From: Gammaproteobacteria bacterium
Lineage (GTDB): Bacteria; Pseudomonadota; Gammaproteobacteria; Nitrosococcales; Methylophagaceae
Reading direction: 5' to 3'
DNA: 64,000 nucleotides
Assembly: GCA_029248745.1 (NCBI GenBank)
Contig: JAQWIT010000003.1
Coordinates: 248,001-312,000 of the forward strand
Shown here: positions 29,912 through 41,771 of the stretch, in pieces
How the letters are laid out: every line of letters starts with the position of its first letter
How positions within the stretch are numbered: position 1 is the first letter of the stretch
Made by a program: the position numbers and the translations under genes
Notes under the pieces: model-generated
What the model was told of the DNA's origin: nothing
What the model saw: only the letters and a program-made list of their open reading frames with translations
The model's database searches: none

Positions 29912-30340
29912 ATGAGTATGGAAAGGCAAGATCTAAGAAAAGCAGGGCTTAAAGTCACTTTACCGAGATTAAAAGTCCTAGAAATTTTAGAAGTTACTGA
30001 GCAACGCCATTTGAGTGCGGAAGATGTTTATAAAGCATTATTAGAATCAGGTGAAGAAATTGGTTTAGCGACTGTCTATCGTGTATTGACTCAATTTGAA
30101 GGCGCAGGTTTAGTGTCTCGTTTAAGTATAGATGGTGGTCATGCCGTCTTTGAATTAGAAAATGGGGAGCACCATGACCATTTACTGTGCGTCAGTTGTG
30201 GTGAAATACAAGAATTTGTTGATGAAGTTATCGAAGAACGCCAGCATGCTATTGCGAAAGAAAAAGGCTTTCAAATGACGGAACACAGCCTATATATTTA
30301 CGGTATCTGTAAACGATGTCAGGAAGAGAGAAAGTACTAA
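29912..30340 (+). CDS. fur: Ferric uptake regulator Fur
   Basis: Fur is the iron-responsive repressor. The 142 residues include a winged-helix DNA-binding domain (RQDLRKAGLKVTLPRLKVLE; recognition helix in IGLATVYRVLTQFEGAGLV). The metal-binding dimerisation domain has GEHHDHLLCVSCGEIQEF, and a C-terminal CKRCQEERKY supplies the second cysteine pair. It diverges from bamE and converges with recN. Confidence 0.97.
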   Translation: MSMERQDLRKAGLKVTLPRLKVLEILEVTEQRHLSAEDVYKALLESGEEIGLATVYRVLTQFEGAGLVSRLSIDGGHAVFELENGEHHDHLLCVSCGEIQEFVDEVIEERQHAIAKEKGFQMTEHSLYIYGICKRCQEERKY

Positions 30341-30349
30341 TAACAGACT

Positions 30350-32020
30350 TTAAGGAGTTTGGCTCAACATTTCTTGGGCATGCGAACGTGTTGTTTCTGT
30401 AATAGTCACACCACCTAACATACGGGCAATTTCTTCAACGCGTTGTGTTTCAGTCAGCGCAATTAATTCAATAAAAGTCGTGTCTTTAAGTTGTTTTTTT
30501 GCGACTTGTATTTGCTGGTGCGCTTGAGAAGCAACTTGAGGTAAGTGGGTGATACAAATGACCTGCTGTGTTTTGGCCAAGGCACGCAAATGTTGGCCGA
30601 CGATTTCTGCAATACCACCGCCGATACCGACATCAACCTCATCAAAAACAAGGGTCGGAACGCTCCTTGTCCCGGCAGTTACAACCTGAATTGCCAAACT
30701 AATGCGCGCTAACTCACCACCTGAGGCTACTTTGCCTAGCTCGCCCGCCGCCTGTCCAGGATTGGTACTGACTAATAATTGGATACGATCAAAGCCAGTT
30801 TCATTGAAATGACCTTCTGGCATTGGGGTAATAACGAACTCTAATCGCCCACCGGGTATCGCCAATTGTTGAATGGTATTTGTGATTTCTTTTGCTAGTT
30901 GTGGTGCTGCCTTACATCTTTGTTTACGTACTTTCTCACACAGTGTATAGCACAGAGTCTTTTGCTCAATAAGCTGGGACTGTAATAGTGACTTTTGCTG
31001 ATCTCGCTTTGTTAATTGGGCGAGTTGTTCGCATAGTGTTGTGTAGTGTGAAGGGAGCGCCTCAATTTCAACTTGATGTTTTCGAGCCAGTTGATGCAAG
31101 GCAGCAAGCTCATTTTCAACCTCATCGAGCAATTGAGGGTCGAGGTCGGTACTATCGAGATAATGTCGTAATTCACTAGCAGATTCATCAATTTGAACGA
31201 CGGTTGAATTGAGTGCCTCGATGATATTGGCGAACTGAGGTTCAATATCAGCCAGTTCAGTGAGAGCAGATAATGTTTGGCTTACAATGCTATAGGCCGA
31301 GCCTTGTTCTTGTTCGGTTAATTGATGCAAGCTCGATTGTGCCGCTGACATCAATTGGGCGGCGTGGGCTAACTTTTGTTGATCACGAATTAACGATTGA
31401 ACATGTTCTTCTGTTAGATTTAAAGGAGAAAGTTCATTGACTTGGTATTGTAGTAAATCGAGCTGCGCAGCAGCTTGAGCAGATTGTTTGGCCTGCTCAT
31501 CGAGATCATGCTTAATAGCTTGCCATTGCGTGTATGCAGCAGAAAGTTGCTTCAACAGAGGTGTAGTACCCGCAACCGTATCGAGAAGTAGACGTTGTGT
31601 ATCGGAACGGACTAATGACTGATGGGCATGTTGGCCATGAATATCAATGCTATGCTCACTGATGATACGCAGTTGTGCCAGTGGTACTGATCTGCCGTTA
31701 ATATAGCCACGTGATGCACTATCACGTGAAATTGTACGTCTTAAGTAACACTGGCCATCATCATCTAATTCTTGCTCAAGAAGCCAGGTCTGTAGGTCTG
31801 GGTTTTGCTGAATATCAAAATGGGCCTCTATTTCAGCACGGTCATGGCCATGACGAATCATATTGGAATCAGCGCGATCTCCTAACACCAGGCCTAAGGC
31901 ATCAACTAAAATCGATTTTCCTGCCCCAGTTTCCCCTGTTAGTGAGGTCATACCGGAACTAAAGTCAATTTCAAGATCGTCAACCACAGCAAGGTGGCGG
32001 ACACTTAAATAGCTTAGCAT
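30350..32020 (-). CDS. recN: DNA repair protein RecN
   Basis: RecN is an SMC-like ATPase that works on double-strand breaks during recombinational repair. It is 556 residues. The Walker A motif GETGAGKSILVDALG is near residue 30, a long coiled-coil region rich in Gln, Leu and Ala occupies the centre, and the C-terminal part has the signature SGGELARISLA and Walker B TLVFDEVDVGIGGGIAE. It overlaps the 3' end of nadK by 7 bp, indicating one minus-strand unit. Confidence 0.96.
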   Translation of the reverse strand: MLSYLSVRHLAVVDDLEIDFSSGMTSLTGETGAGKSILVDALGLVLGDRADSNMIRHGHDRAEIEAHFDIQQNPDLQTWLLEQELDDDGQCYLRRTISRDSASRGYINGRSVPLAQLRIISEHSIDIHGQHAHQSLVRSDTQRLLLDTVAGTTPLLKQLSAAYTQWQAIKHDLDEQAKQSAQAAAQLDLLQYQVNELSPLNLTEEHVQSLIRDQQKLAHAAQLMSAAQSSLHQLTEQEQGSAYSIVSQTLSALTELADIEPQFANIIEALNSTVVQIDESASELRHYLDSTDLDPQLLDEVENELAALHQLARKHQVEIEALPSHYTTLCEQLAQLTKRDQQKSLLQSQLIEQKTLCYTLCEKVRKQRCKAAPQLAKEITNTIQQLAIPGGRLEFVITPMPEGHFNETGFDRIQLLVSTNPGQAAGELGKVASGGELARISLAIQVVTAGTRSVPTLVFDEVDVGIGGGIAEIVGQHLRALAKTQQVICITHLPQVASQAHQQIQVAKKQLKDTTFIELIALTETQRVEEIARMLGGVTITETTRSHAQEMLSQTP

Positions 32021-32883
32021 GTGAGTTTACGGCCCCATTCTAATTTGGCACGCAGAATAGAATAATGATCGTGATCTTCTAAATGCAATAGAGTAATCGT
32101 TTTTGGGTGTCGTTGAATGCGAATGGTATCACCTGGCTGAATAATATGGCCTGGGCGACCATCGCAACTCGCCATGCAACTACTCACCGTATTTTCACTG
32201 AGTGTAATATCAACGACACTATCAGCAGTAATGACTAAAGGGCGGTTGCTTAGGGTGTGAGGGCACACGGAAGCTAAAACTAAAACATCTAAATCAACAT
32301 CTAGAATAGGCCCACCTGCAGACATCGCATAAGCCGTTGAACCTGTTGGTGTTGCAACTAAAATACCATCGGCTCGCTGGCTGTTGAGAAAGCGGCCATT
32401 AATTGCAGTTTCAAATTCAATCATATGCAAACCTTGATAGGCATGGATAACGATATCGTTCATCGCAAGACCAAGAGGGTCATCATTGCCATTGATGGTC
32501 GCTTGCATTAAAAATCGCTTATCTTCTCGATACTCGCCGGCAAGAATTTGGGCTAGTTGGTTTTCAAGCTTATCTAATGTGACATCGGCAAGGAAACCGA
32601 GGCGTCCAACATTAATGCCAACAAGGGGTAATTCAGTACCAGCTAATGCGCGAGAGGCGGAAAGTAAGGTGCCATCCCCTCCAATAGCAATGGTTAAGTC
32701 ACAATGTTCAGGGAATGCTGATGTCGTTACGACATCAAGATTGGGTAAAAAGCTCAATGGTTCATTGATAACAACAGACAGCGCTTGTTTGGTCAGGAAT
32801 TGACTGACCTGAGTGACCGCATTTTCGAGAATAGGGTCATCTTTACGAATAAAGAGGCCGATACGTTTAAAAGGTTGATGCAT
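32014..32883 (-). CDS. nadK: NAD kinase
   Basis: NadK phosphorylates NAD+ to NADP+. The 289 residues include AIGGDGTLLSASR (the GGDG motif), VGINVGRLGFLAD, LAMNDIVIHA (NE/D motif region) and the nucleotide-binding TPTGSTAYAMSAGGPI. The nadK-recN arrangement is conserved in gammaproteobacteria. It diverges from ndk, another nucleotide-metabolism gene, across about 160 bp. Confidence 0.96.
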   Translation of the reverse strand: MHQPFKRIGLFIRKDDPILENAVTQVSQFLTKQALSVVINEPLSFLPNLDVVTTSAFPEHCDLTIAIGGDGTLLSASRALAGTELPLVGINVGRLGFLADVTLDKLENQLAQILAGEYREDKRFLMQATINGNDDPLGLAMNDIVIHAYQGLHMIEFETAINGRFLNSQRADGILVATPTGSTAYAMSAGGPILDVDLDVLVLASVCPHTLSNRPLVITADSVVDITLSENTVSSCMASCDGRPGHIIQPGDTIRIQRHPKTITLLHLEDHDHYSILRAKLEWGRKLTC

Positions 32884-33045
32884 AATGTCGGTGACGCGCC
32901 TTAGTTAAGGTGAGAAACTCATCAGTGTCGACTAATGAGTAAATAAGATAATTACGATAATTCTATCCCAATAGTTCTATCATGACAGCCATAAAATGCT
33001 AAAATAATATGATTTTCACTTAACTTTATACACTAAGGAAACACC

Positions 33046-33477
33046 ATGGAGATCGAACACACTATTTCTATTATCAAACCTGATGCTGTTGCAGCAAATG
33101 CAATTGGCGATATTTATGCCCGTTTTGAGAAAGCAGGTTTGAAAATTGTTGCTGCACGCATGGTTCATCTAAGCCAGGAGCAAGCTGAGGGTTTTTATGC
33201 AGAACATAAAGAGCGCCCATTCTTTGGTTCTTTAGTCAGCTTCATGACATCAGGTCCAGTCATGGTGCAAGTATTAGAAGGAGAAGGCGCTGTTTTGAAA
33301 AATCGCGACTTGATGGGCGCAACAAACCCAGCAGATGCGGATGAAGGGACAATTCGCGCTGATTTTGCTAAAAGCATTGACGAAAACGCTGTTCATGGTT
33401 CAGATTCATCAGACAGTGCAGCACGTGAAATTGCTTATTTTTTCACTGAAGATCAACTTTGCCCACGCACACGCTAG
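33046..33477 (+). CDS. ndk: Nucleoside diphosphate kinase
   Basis: Ndk balances nucleoside triphosphate pools by phosphate transfer through a histidine. The 143-residue length is usual. Motifs are [10 protein letters not shown] at the N-terminus and the active-site [20 protein letters not shown] with the catalytic histidine (about residue 119). It begins the ndk-rlmN-pilF-ispG-hisS series, which is a conserved gammaproteobacterial order. Confidence 0.97.
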   Translation: MEIEHTISIIKPDAVAANAIGDIYARFEKAGLKIVAARMVHLSQEQAEGFYAEHKERPFFGSLVSFMTSGPVMVQVLEGEGAVLKNRDLMGATNPADADEGTIRADFAKSIDENAVHGSDSSDSAAREIAYFFTEDQLCPRTR

Positions 33478-33493
33478 GCACTAGATAGTATTC

Positions 33494-34588
33494 ATGGCAC
33501 GCACAAACCTATTCGGTTTAGACTTACCTAGTCTGGAAGCGTTTTTCACCGATATCGGTGAAAAACCTTTCCGTGCACGTCAAGTACTACAATGGATACA
33601 TCAATACCGCGTCACCGACTTTGATGTGATGACCAATCTCAGCAAAGCGTTACGTAAAACACTTGCTGAGAAAGCAACATTAGCTTTGCCAGAAGTGCTT
33701 GAAGAACACATTTCAACCGATGGCACCAGAAAGTGGATTATTCAGTTGGATGGCGGTAATGCGATTGAAACAGTTTATATTCCGGAGAATGATCGCGGTA
33801 CATTATGTGTTTCTTCTCAAGTCGGCTGCGCGCTAGCATGTACTTTTTGTTCAACAGCGCAACAAGGTTTTAACCGCAATTTAGAAGCCAGTGAAATCAT
33901 TGGTCAGTTGTGGATAGCTAATGAATATCTGGGGAAAGATCCAAAGGGTAACCGCATTGTCACCAATGTTGTGATGATGGGAATGGGAGAACCTTTGGCC
34001 AATTACAAGAATGTCATCAGTGCAATGAATTTGATGCGTGATGATTTTGCTTACGGTATTTCTTGGCGGCGTGTCACACTCAGTACTTCAGGTATGGTGC
34101 CGATGATAGATAAATTACGTGAGGATTGCCATGTCAGTCTAGCGGTATCTTTACACGCAGCGAATGACACACTACGTGATGAAATTATCCCGTTAAATAA
34201 AAAGTATCCGATTTCGGTCTTACTCGAAGCTTGCCAACGCTATGTTGCAGGACATAAGAGTCGTCATATTACGATTGAATACGTGCTGTTAGAAGGTATT
34301 AATGATTCAGAGCAAGATGCCAGAGATCTCATGTCTATCTTGAAAGGGTTACCGACAAAAATTAATCTAATACCTTTTAACCCTTTTTCAGGGACAAACT
34401 ACACCTGCTCGCCAAAACGGGTTATTAGTCGTTTCAAGCAACAATTGTTGGATGGTGGATATGTCGCTACCGTAAGAAAAACACGGGGTGATGATATTGT
34501 GGCGGCCTGCGGCCAATTGGCTGGTGAAGTACAAGATAAAACGCGTCGAACCCAACGCTTAAATGAAATTGAGTCTGTTACCGTCTAA
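33494..34588 (+). CDS. rlmN: Dual-specificity 23S rRNA/tRNA adenine-C2 methyltransferase
   Basis: RlmN is a radical-SAM enzyme that methylates A2503 of 23S rRNA and A37 of some tRNAs. The 364 residues contain the cluster motif CALACTFC (CxxxCxxC, about residues 113-120), the [11 protein letters not shown] segment, and the conserved cysteine near the end ([13 protein letters not shown]) that takes part in catalysis. Its stop overlaps the pilF ATG by one base (TAATG). Confidence 0.97.
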   Translation: MARTNLFGLDLPSLEAFFTDIGEKPFRARQVLQWIHQYRVTDFDVMTNLSKALRKTLAEKATLALPEVLEEHISTDGTRKWIIQLDGGNAIETVYIPENDRGTLCVSSQVGCALACTFCSTAQQGFNRNLEASEIIGQLWIANEYLGKDPKGNRIVTNVVMMGMGEPLANYKNVISAMNLMRDDFAYGISWRRVTLSTSGMVPMIDKLREDCHVSLAVSLHAANDTLRDEIIPLNKKYPISVLLEACQRYVAGHKSRHITIEYVLLEGINDSEQDARDLMSILKGLPTKINLIPFNPFSGTNYTCSPKRVISRFKQQLLDGGYVATVRKTRGDDIVAACGQLAGEVQDKTRRTQRLNEIESVTV

Positions 34589-35369
34589 TGAAAAATTATC
34601 TACTCGTCGCCATACTATTTCTTTCAATGCTATCAGGTTGCCAAGGCCCAACTGGCAGTAGTAATGTTATACCAAATTCAACAATCGATGAATATATCAA
34701 GTCAGATAAGAAAGCGGCAGAACTTAATATGCAAATGGGTCTCAACTATTTTCAAAAGGGTGATTATGAAACCGCTTTAGGCAAATTGGAAAAAGCATTA
34801 AAGCAAGATCCAAGTTTAAGCGGTGCACATAAAACGATTGCAATTTCATATCAGCGACTCAATGAACAAGATAAGGATGAATATCATTATAAACAATCGG
34901 TTAGCTTAGCACCCAAGTACTCCGAGGCACAGAATAATTATGGTGTGTATTTATGCGGCCAAGGGCGCTATGAAGAATCAGTACCTCAGTTTTTAGCCGC
35001 GATTCAAAACCCTTTGTATCGAAGTCCGGGTCAAGCCCACGAAAATGCAGGTTTATGTGCTCGAGGTATCCCAGATATCGAGCGTGCAGAACAATATTTG
35101 CGTAAAGCATTACAAACTAACCCAAAGTTAGGTAAATCACTATTAGCGATGGCTGAAATAAGTTGCGAGCAAGGAGATTATTTAACCTCACCTGCTTATA
35201 TAGAACGTTATCGCAACGCTGCTAGATGGACACCACAGGCCCTAATGCAAGCAGTAAATACTGAAATCAAATTGGTGATAAAGATGCCGTGGCAAGTTAT
35301 AGCGTCCTACTACGAGGCAGTTTCCCTGATTCTGATGAGTCAAAACAGGTACAACGTGGCCAGTACTAG
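34588..35369 (+). pseudogene. pilF: Type IV pilus lipoprotein PilF/PilW, frameshifted near the 3' end
   Basis: PilF is an outer-membrane lipoprotein of TPR repeats that helps the PilQ secretin assemble. A lipoprotein signal (MLSGCQG) and at least five TPR helices are intact up to about residue 228. A single-base deletion in the TTGG run at about 35273 then breaks the frame. With one G restored, KLGDKDAVASYSVLLRGSFP continues to a TAG at 35367-35369, the family C-terminus. As it stands the frame instead runs 45 unrelated codons to a TGA at 35403. About 85 percent remains, so some function is possible. Confidence 0.8.
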
Positions 35370-35399
35370 TATGTGTCAAGAGATAAGAGAGCGTAGGGC

Positions 35400-36527
35400 A
35401 TGAGCCAAGACTATCAAGCCATTGCAAGACGCACATCCCGCCAGATTATGGTCGGCAATGTGCCTATTGGTGGGGGTGCGCCGGTTGCGGTGCAGAGCAT
35501 GACCAATACCGAGACCTGTGATGTCTCAGCAACAGTAGAACAAATTAAGCGCCTAGAAAAAGCAGGAGCCGATTTAGTTCGTGTTTCTGTGCCAACAATG
35601 GAAGCAGCTGAAGCATTTGGGAAAATAAAACAACAGGTCAATCTGCCGCTCATTTCTGATATTCATTTTGATTATAAAATCGCATTACGAGTTGCTGAAT
35701 TAGGCGTAGATTGCTTGAGGATTAATCCAGGTAACATTGGCCGTGAAGATCGTGTTAAAGCAGTAGTTGAAAAAGCACGAGACAATGATATTCCAATTCG
35801 TATTGGTGTTAATGCGGGGTCATTAGAAAAAGAGCTACAAAAGAAATACGGCGAACCGACACCAGAAGCTTTAGTTGAATCAGCGATGCGCCATATCGAT
35901 ATTTTAGATCGGCTTAATTTTCACGACTTTAAAGTCAGTATAAAAGCGTCAGATGTCTTTATGACGGTTCATGCTTATCGACAGCTCGCAGGCCAAATAG
36001 AACAACCTTTACATCTCGGTATTACAGAAGCAGGAGGCTTACGCTCTGGCTCAGTTAAATCAGCCATTGGTTTAGGTTTGCTGTTGTCTGAAGGCATTGG
36101 CGATACGATTCGTGTTTCCTTAGCAGCCGATCCTGTTGAAGAGATTAAAGTGGGCTTTGATATTTTAAAAAGCCTCAAGATACGCAACAAAGGCATTAAC
36201 CTGATTGCCTGCCCATCTTGTTCACGTCAACAATTTGATGTGATTTCTACGGTTAATACATTAGAAGCAAGATTAGAAGACATTATCGAGCCCATGGATG
36301 TTGCAGTAATAGGGTGTGTCGTGAATGGACCGGGTGAAGCTAAAGAGGCTGAGATAGGTCTGACTGGTGGTACGCCGAATTTGCTCTATGTCGATGGCAA
36401 ACCGAATCATAAAGTCGAAAATGAAGCCTTAGTTGATGAGTTAGAAAAAGAAATTAGGCAACGTATCACCCGTCAACAAGCACAAACCCATCCAGAAAAA
36501 GTGATTCCGATAAAGGACATAAGTTAG
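35400..36527 (+). CDS. ispG: 4-hydroxy-3-methylbut-2-enyl diphosphate synthase
   Basis: IspG (GcpE) is the 4Fe-4S enzyme of the penultimate MEP-pathway step, making HMBPP. The 375 residues start with a TIM-barrel domain ([33 protein letters not shown]). The Fe-S domain holds [11 protein letters not shown] and [17 protein letters not shown], giving the three cysteines. The gene's last base overlaps the hisS GTG. RodZ, often between pilF and ispG, is missing. Confidence 0.96.
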   Translation: MSQDYQAIARRTSRQIMVGNVPIGGGAPVAVQSMTNTETCDVSATVEQIKRLEKAGADLVRVSVPTMEAAEAFGKIKQQVNLPLISDIHFDYKIALRVAELGVDCLRINPGNIGREDRVKAVVEKARDNDIPIRIGVNAGSLEKELQKKYGEPTPEALVESAMRHIDILDRLNFHDFKVSIKASDVFMTVHAYRQLAGQIEQPLHLGITEAGGLRSGSVKSAIGLGLLLSEGIGDTIRVSLAADPVEEIKVGFDILKSLKIRNKGINLIACPSCSRQQFDVISTVNTLEARLEDIIEPMDVAVIGCVVNGPGEAKEAEIGLTGGTPNLLYVDGKPNHKVENEALVDELEKEIRQRITRQQAQTHPEKVIPIKDIS

Positions 36528-37783
36528 TGGCAGAGAGTATCCGTTCAGTTCGGGGAATGAATGACATTCTACCGGATGTGACACCGTATTGGCAGTCAGT
36601 AGAAGCAACGCTAAACAGCGTTTTATCCAGTTATGGTTATCAAGAAATCCGATTCCCAATTGTAGAAAAAACAGCCTTGTTCAGTCGTTCTATCGGTGAA
36701 GTAACAGACATCGTAGAAAAAGAGATGTATAGCTTCGAAGATCGCAACGGCGATGGCCTAACATTAAGGCCTGAAGGAACGGCAGGCTGCGTCAGAGCAG
36801 CAATGCAAAATGGTTTGATTCACCAAACGCAACGTCTTTGGTATATGGGCCCAATGTTTCGTCATGAACGACCACAAAAAGGCCGTTATCGCCAGTTCCA
36901 TCAAATTGGTGTTGAGGCCTACGGTTTTAATGGGCCCGATATCGATGCTGAAATGATCTTGATGACAGCACGTTTATGGAAACAGTTGGGCCTAACAGGT
37001 GTTACTTTACAAATTAACACATTAGGCTCAACAGAAGCTAGGCTAGCATATAGAGATGTCTTGATTGCTTATTTTGAAGCACATCAGGCGCAACTAGATG
37101 AAGATAGTCAACGACGATTGCATACAAATCCTCTGCGGATATTGGATAGTAAAAATCCTGAGATGCAGAAACTAAATGAAGGTGCGCCGAAATTATTAGA
37201 GCATCTTGATGAAGTTTCCGCACAAGCATTTAAAGCGCTATGCGAGCGCCTAGATCAAGCTGGCATAGCCTATGAAGTGAATTCAAGGCTTGTTCGTGGC
37301 TTAGATTATTATGGCAAAACAGTTTTTGAATGGGTGACCGATCAGCTAGGGTCTCAAGGGACAGTTTGTGCCGGCGGCCGTTACGATGGTTTAGTCAGTC
37401 AATTAGGTGGTAAAGGCGTTACAGCTATTGGTTTTGCGATAGGAATAGAACGTTTAATCGCTTTATTAGAAGCCACAAATGCCTTACCTGAAATTAAAGG
37501 GATGGATGCATATATCGTTGCTGTTGGTGAAGCTGCAGCAAAGCAGGCGCCGATCTTAGCCGAGCAATTACGTGATCAAATCCCGGATTTCAAGTTGATT
37601 ACGCATTGTGGTGGTGGTAGTTTTAAAAGCCAGTTTAAACAAGCAGACCGAAGTGGAGCACGTTGGACGCTGATTTTGGGTGAGGATGAAATAAGCCAAC
37701 AAGTGGTCAGTGTGAAAACGATGGCGACAGGCGAACAAGAAATGATTGCTTGGGATGCCTTAGCTGATTATTTACAATCTTAA
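36527..37783 (+). CDS. hisS: Histidyl-tRNA synthetase
   Basis: HisRS charges tRNA-His; the matching tRNA gene is 14 kb away in this window. The class II motifs are present in 418 residues: [12 protein letters not shown] at the start, [13 protein letters not shown], motif 2 [17 protein letters not shown], the histidine-specific [14 protein letters not shown] and motif 3 [11 protein letters not shown]. It starts with GTG at 36527, overlapping the ispG stop. It is distinct from the HisZ gene at 57 kb, which is a HisRS-like regulatory subunit. Confidence 0.97.
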   Translation: MAESIRSVRGMNDILPDVTPYWQSVEATLNSVLSSYGYQEIRFPIVEKTALFSRSIGEVTDIVEKEMYSFEDRNGDGLTLRPEGTAGCVRAAMQNGLIHQTQRLWYMGPMFRHERPQKGRYRQFHQIGVEAYGFNGPDIDAEMILMTARLWKQLGLTGVTLQINTLGSTEARLAYRDVLIAYFEAHQAQLDEDSQRRLHTNPLRILDSKNPEMQKLNEGAPKLLEHLDEVSAQAFKALCERLDQAGIAYEVNSRLVRGLDYYGKTVFEWVTDQLGSQGTVCAGGRYDGLVSQLGGKGVTAIGFAIGIERLIALLEATNALPEIKGMDAYIVAVGEAAAKQAPILAEQLRDQIPDFKLITHCGGGSFKSQFKQADRSGARWTLILGEDEISQQVVSVKTMATGEQEMIAWDALADYLQS

Positions 37784-37801
37784 AGAATTTAGAAGAAAAA
37801 T

Positions 37802-39442
37802 ATGACCCCTTTGAATACACCTGAATGGCGATCATTAGAGCGTCATTATTCTGATCTAAAATATGCATCAATGCGCGAAGAGTTTGCACTTGATGCGAGT
37901 CGTTTTGAGCATTTTTCATTAACAAGCGGCGATTTATTGCTCGATTATTCAAAAAATAGAATTACAAAACAAACGGTCGAAAAGTTAATTGCCTTAGCAA
38001 AATCTCTCGATTTATCGGGTTGGATAGAGCGGATGTTCTCTGGTGAGGCAATTAATACCACGGAAGGGCGCGCAGTTTCTCACATCGCCTTGCGTAATCG
38101 GAGTAATACGCCAATAAAGGTCGATGGCGAAGATATTATGCCAAGTATTAACGCCGTGTTAGCACAAATGAAACAGTTTTGTGATCAAGTGCATAGTGGG
38201 GAATGGTTAGGTTACACAGGAAAGAAAATTATCGATGTTGTGAATATAGGCATCGGGGGTTCAGACTTAGGCCCAGCAATGATCTGTGATGCATTGGAAC
38301 CTTACGGTGTAGGTGGTATGCATGTCCATTTCGTTTCGAATGTCGATGGCACAGATTTAAGTACAACGTTAGAAAATTTGAACCAAGAAACAACATTGTT
38401 TGTTGTTGCATCAAAAACGTTCACTACGCAAGAAACTTTAACCAATGCACAATCGGCTCGCACGTGGTTTTTACAGTCTGGGCAGCAAGCAGATGTTGCT
38501 AAACATTTCGTTGCTGTGTCGACCAATGCACAGGCAGTATCAGATTTTGGAATAGACACTGAGAACATGTTCGAAATTTGGGATTGGGTCGGTGGCCGTT
38601 ACTCCTTATGGAGTGCCATAGGCTTACCAATTGCATTGTATGTAGGAATGGAAAATTTTGAACGCTTACTCGATGGTGGTCATGAAATGGATAACCATTT
38701 CAAAAGCAAAGCGTTTGAAGAAAATATGCCAGTCATGATGGGCTTGCTAGGAATTTGGTATGTGAATTTCTTTGGCTCGCAAACACAAGCTATCGTACCT
38801 TATGATCATTCTTTGGCGCGTTTCCCGAGTCATATGCAACAGCTAGACATGGAAAGTAATGGTAAAGTAACAAATCGTTCCGGACAGCGTCTCAGTTATA
38901 AAACAGGGCCTGTTATTTGGGGAACGCCAGGTACAAATGGCCAACATGCTTATTTCCAACTTATCCATCAAGGTACGCAGTTAATTCCTGTTGATTTTGT
39001 ATTACCTGTTAACAGTCATTATCCAGAATGTGATCACCAATCAATTCTACTGGCCAATGGCTTGGCGCAATCGGAAGCATTGATGAAAGGTAAGTCAGCT
39101 GAAGAAGTACGAGCAGAATTAGTCAATGAAGGCCTAGAAGGGAGCGAACTAGAGTCCTTACTGCCACATAAAATTTTCCCAGGTAACCGCCCAAGCAATA
39201 CCTTGTTATTCCCACAGTTGACACCAGAAATGTTGGGTCAACTCGTTGCGTTATATGAGCATAAAGTATTTGTTCAAGGGGTTATTTGGAATATTAATTC
39301 ATTTGACCAATGGGGCGTTGAATTAGGCAAGCAGTTGGCTAAAGCCATCTTGCCGGATCTAAAGCCTGATAGCACAATATCGGCACATGATAGTTCAACA
39401 ACCAGTTTGATTAAATTGATAAGACAGTTAACGAAACGTTAA
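37802..39442 (+). CDS. pgi: Glucose-6-phosphate isomerase
   Basis: Pgi interconverts glucose-6-P and fructose-6-P. At 546 residues it matches the common bacterial form. The phosphosugar-binding motif [13 protein letters not shown], the first signature [13 protein letters not shown] and the second signature region [15 protein letters not shown] are all seen, with the catalytic Glu/His region [11 protein letters not shown] and [14 protein letters not shown]. It precedes the glycogen genes and could supply hexose phosphate to them. Confidence 0.97.
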   Translation: MTPLNTPEWRSLERHYSDLKYASMREEFALDASRFEHFSLTSGDLLLDYSKNRITKQTVEKLIALAKSLDLSGWIERMFSGEAINTTEGRAVSHIALRNRSNTPIKVDGEDIMPSINAVLAQMKQFCDQVHSGEWLGYTGKKIIDVVNIGIGGSDLGPAMICDALEPYGVGGMHVHFVSNVDGTDLSTTLENLNQETTLFVVASKTFTTQETLTNAQSARTWFLQSGQQADVAKHFVAVSTNAQAVSDFGIDTENMFEIWDWVGGRYSLWSAIGLPIALYVGMENFERLLDGGHEMDNHFKSKAFEENMPVMMGLLGIWYVNFFGSQTQAIVPYDHSLARFPSHMQQLDMESNGKVTNRSGQRLSYKTGPVIWGTPGTNGQHAYFQLIHQGTQLIPVDFVLPVNSHYPECDHQSILLANGLAQSEALMKGKSAEEVRAELVNEGLEGSELESLLPHKIFPGNRPSNTLLFPQLTPEMLGQLVALYEHKVFVQGVIWNINSFDQWGVELGKQLAKAILPDLKPDSTISAHDSSTTSLIKLIRQLTKR

Positions 39443-39465
39443 TAAAATCTCTAAGCAGAACAAAA

Positions 39466-39486
39466 AAGAGGGCACTAATCCCTCTT
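39466..39486. terminator. Bidirectional terminator between pgi and glgB
   Basis: AAGAGGG (39466-39472) pairs with CCCTCTT (39480-39486) across a 7-base loop, with an A run before it, between two convergent genes. Confidence 0.75.
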
Positions 39487-39499
39487 ATATATGTATAAT

Positions 39500-41677
39500 T
39501 TAGATAACAGCCTTTTGAAGGACCAGACCAGATAGCGGTGGCAAATTCACAGAAATAGAATAGGGCCGGTTAGACCAAGGAATATTATCAACATCTAGTA
39601 CTGCGTAATTGCCGACATTACTGCCACCATAGAACCGTGAATCAGAATTCAATACAACCTGATATTGTGATAAATCAGGCACGCCAATACGATAGTTTTC
39701 ACGCGGCACGGGGGTGAAATTAAAGATAGTGATGACATATTGCTCTCCATCTTTTCTGATAAAACTTAGAATAGACTGTTCACGATCACTACAGTCCAAC
39801 CATTCGAACCCCTGTGGGTCAAATTCATGCCGATATAAAGCAGGTGTTTGTGTATAAAGCGTATTGAGATCTGAGACTAATGTTTGTATACCTTGATGTA
39901 ATGGGTAATCTAAAACATACCAATCTAATGATTTCTCACAGTTCCACTCAGTGCCTTGAGCAAATTCAGAACCCATAAATAATAGCTTTTTACCAGGATA
40001 GGTGAACATAAAGGTATAGAGCAAACGTAAGTTGGCAAAGCGTTGCCATTCATCCCCCGGCATTTTATTAATCATCGAGCCTTTACCATGTACGACTTCA
40101 TCATGAGAAAAGGGTAAGACAAAATTTTCAGTAAAGGCGTATAACAACCCAAAAGTTAAAGAATCATGGTGGTAGCGGCGGTGTATGGCGTCTTGCTGCA
40201 TATATTCTAAGATATCGTGCATCCAGCCCATATTCCACTTCATTGAAAAGCCAAGACCACCCATGTGTGCTGGGCGTGAAACCATGGGGTAAGAGGTCGA
40301 TTCTTCAGCGGTAATTAAGCAGCCAGGATGGGTCTGATGTAGAACAGTATTAAGGTGTTGTAAGAAAGCAATGACCTCAAGATTTTCACGGCCACCATGC
40401 TTATTCGGGACCCATTGATCAGCTTCACGAGAATAATCCAAGTAGAGCATCGAAGCGACAGCATCAACACGTAAGCCATCAATATGAAACTCTTCTAACC
40501 AGTACATAGCACTAGATAGTAGGAAGTTAGACACTTCACTACGACCATAATTGAAAATATAGGTCCCCCAGTCTTGATGTTCACCTTGACGTGGATCGGC
40601 ATGCTCATAAAGTGCACTTCCATCAAAGCGAGCTAAACCATGTGCATCTTTAGGGAAATGGCCAGGAACCCAATCTAAAATGACACCAATATCTTGCTGA
40701 TGACATTGATCGATAAGGTAACGTAATTCATCCGGCGTACCAAAACGACTGGTGGGTGCAAAGTAGCCCGTGGTTTGGTAACCCCAAGAAATATCGAGCG
40801 GATGCTCAGTAATTGGCAATAGTTCGATATGCGTAAAGCCTAGTGACTTGACGTAAGGGACTAAATCATCAGCCATTTCACGATAACTGAAGAACTCACC
40901 TTCCGCATTACGTTTCCATGACCCTAAATGAACTTCATAAACAGAATGCGGTTGGTGTAACCAATCAGCTGATGCGCGTTGTGCCATCCAAGGTTCATCT
41001 TGCCAATCGTGATTTGCGAGTGGTGCAATGACCGAAGCCGTACCAGGTCGCAGCTCAGATTGTTGCGCATACGGGTCCATTTTCGAATGTAATGAGCCAT
41101 CATCCCGGTTTCGAATCTCAAATTTATAAAGCTCACCAGCGGTGAGTTCTGGGATGAAAAGTTCCCATGTACCATTACCACCACGGACCCGCATAGGGTG
41201 GCATCGACCGTCCCACTGGTTGAATCCTCCCACCACACTAACACGTTCCGCACTTGGTGCCCAAGTGGCAAATAATACGCCTTTTATACCATCAACTTCG
41301 TGATGATGTGCGCCGAAAAAACGGTAAGCATGCCAGTGTTTCCCTTCTGAAAAAAGATGTAAGTCCAAGTCAGATAATTGTGGGGAAAAAGCATAAGTAT
41401 CAGAAGTTTGCGAAGAGGAACCATCACTTGCAAATCGATGTATTTTGTAGGGAAGAGCAAGTTTTTTTGAGGCACCAGACCATTGAAATAAATCAGTTCC
41501 TTCAATACGTTCTAGCGGTAGTATTTCATTTAGTGAGGCACTTTGCGTATCAGGTAAAAAGACAGTGACCGTCGACTGTTCAGCATCTGTATGCAAACCA
41601 AGGACTGAAAAGGGGTCATGATGACGCGCCTCTATGACTTTAACTAAATCATCAGATAATTTTTTTTCTAGAATCAT
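39500..41677 (-). CDS. glgB: 1,4-alpha-glucan branching enzyme (GH13)
   Basis: GlgB adds alpha-1,6 branches to glycogen. The 725 residues contain two CBM48-type N-terminal domains ([12 protein letters not shown] near the start; [20 protein letters not shown]). The GH13 barrel has [19 protein letters not shown] (nucleophile Asp) and [11 protein letters not shown] (acid/base Glu). [14 protein letters not shown] follows, and a C-terminal all-beta domain ends the protein. It diverges from glgC with under 100 bp between them. No glgA or glgP is in the window. Confidence 0.97.
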   Translation of the reverse strand: MILEKKLSDDLVKVIEARHHDPFSVLGLHTDAEQSTVTVFLPDTQSASLNEILPLERIEGTDLFQWSGASKKLALPYKIHRFASDGSSSQTSDTYAFSPQLSDLDLHLFSEGKHWHAYRFFGAHHHEVDGIKGVLFATWAPSAERVSVVGGFNQWDGRCHPMRVRGGNGTWELFIPELTAGELYKFEIRNRDDGSLHSKMDPYAQQSELRPGTASVIAPLANHDWQDEPWMAQRASADWLHQPHSVYEVHLGSWKRNAEGEFFSYREMADDLVPYVKSLGFTHIELLPITEHPLDISWGYQTTGYFAPTSRFGTPDELRYLIDQCHQQDIGVILDWVPGHFPKDAHGLARFDGSALYEHADPRQGEHQDWGTYIFNYGRSEVSNFLLSSAMYWLEEFHIDGLRVDAVASMLYLDYSREADQWVPNKHGGRENLEVIAFLQHLNTVLHQTHPGCLITAEESTSYPMVSRPAHMGGLGFSMKWNMGWMHDILEYMQQDAIHRRYHHDSLTFGLLYAFTENFVLPFSHDEVVHGKGSMINKMPGDEWQRFANLRLLYTFMFTYPGKKLLFMGSEFAQGTEWNCEKSLDWYVLDYPLHQGIQTLVSDLNTLYTQTPALYRHEFDPQGFEWLDCSDREQSILSFIRKDGEQYVITIFNFTPVPRENYRIGVPDLSQYQVVLNSDSRFYGGSNVGNYAVLDVDNIPWSNRPYSISVNLPPLSGLVLQKAVI

Positions 41678-41771
41678 AGCGTTGAATTTCCAAATAAATT
41701 TTTTTGATGAATGTGAAATCCTATGGCAGTCTTATGGGTAGTTACGATTATTTACCGCTTGGAGTTATCCC

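Noticed and set aside
33494-34588. RlmN as a radical-SAM maturase for the WYEAN protein
   Set aside because: All motifs match the housekeeping rRNA methyltransferase in its conserved ndk-rlmN-pilF-ispG setting, more than 4 kb away.
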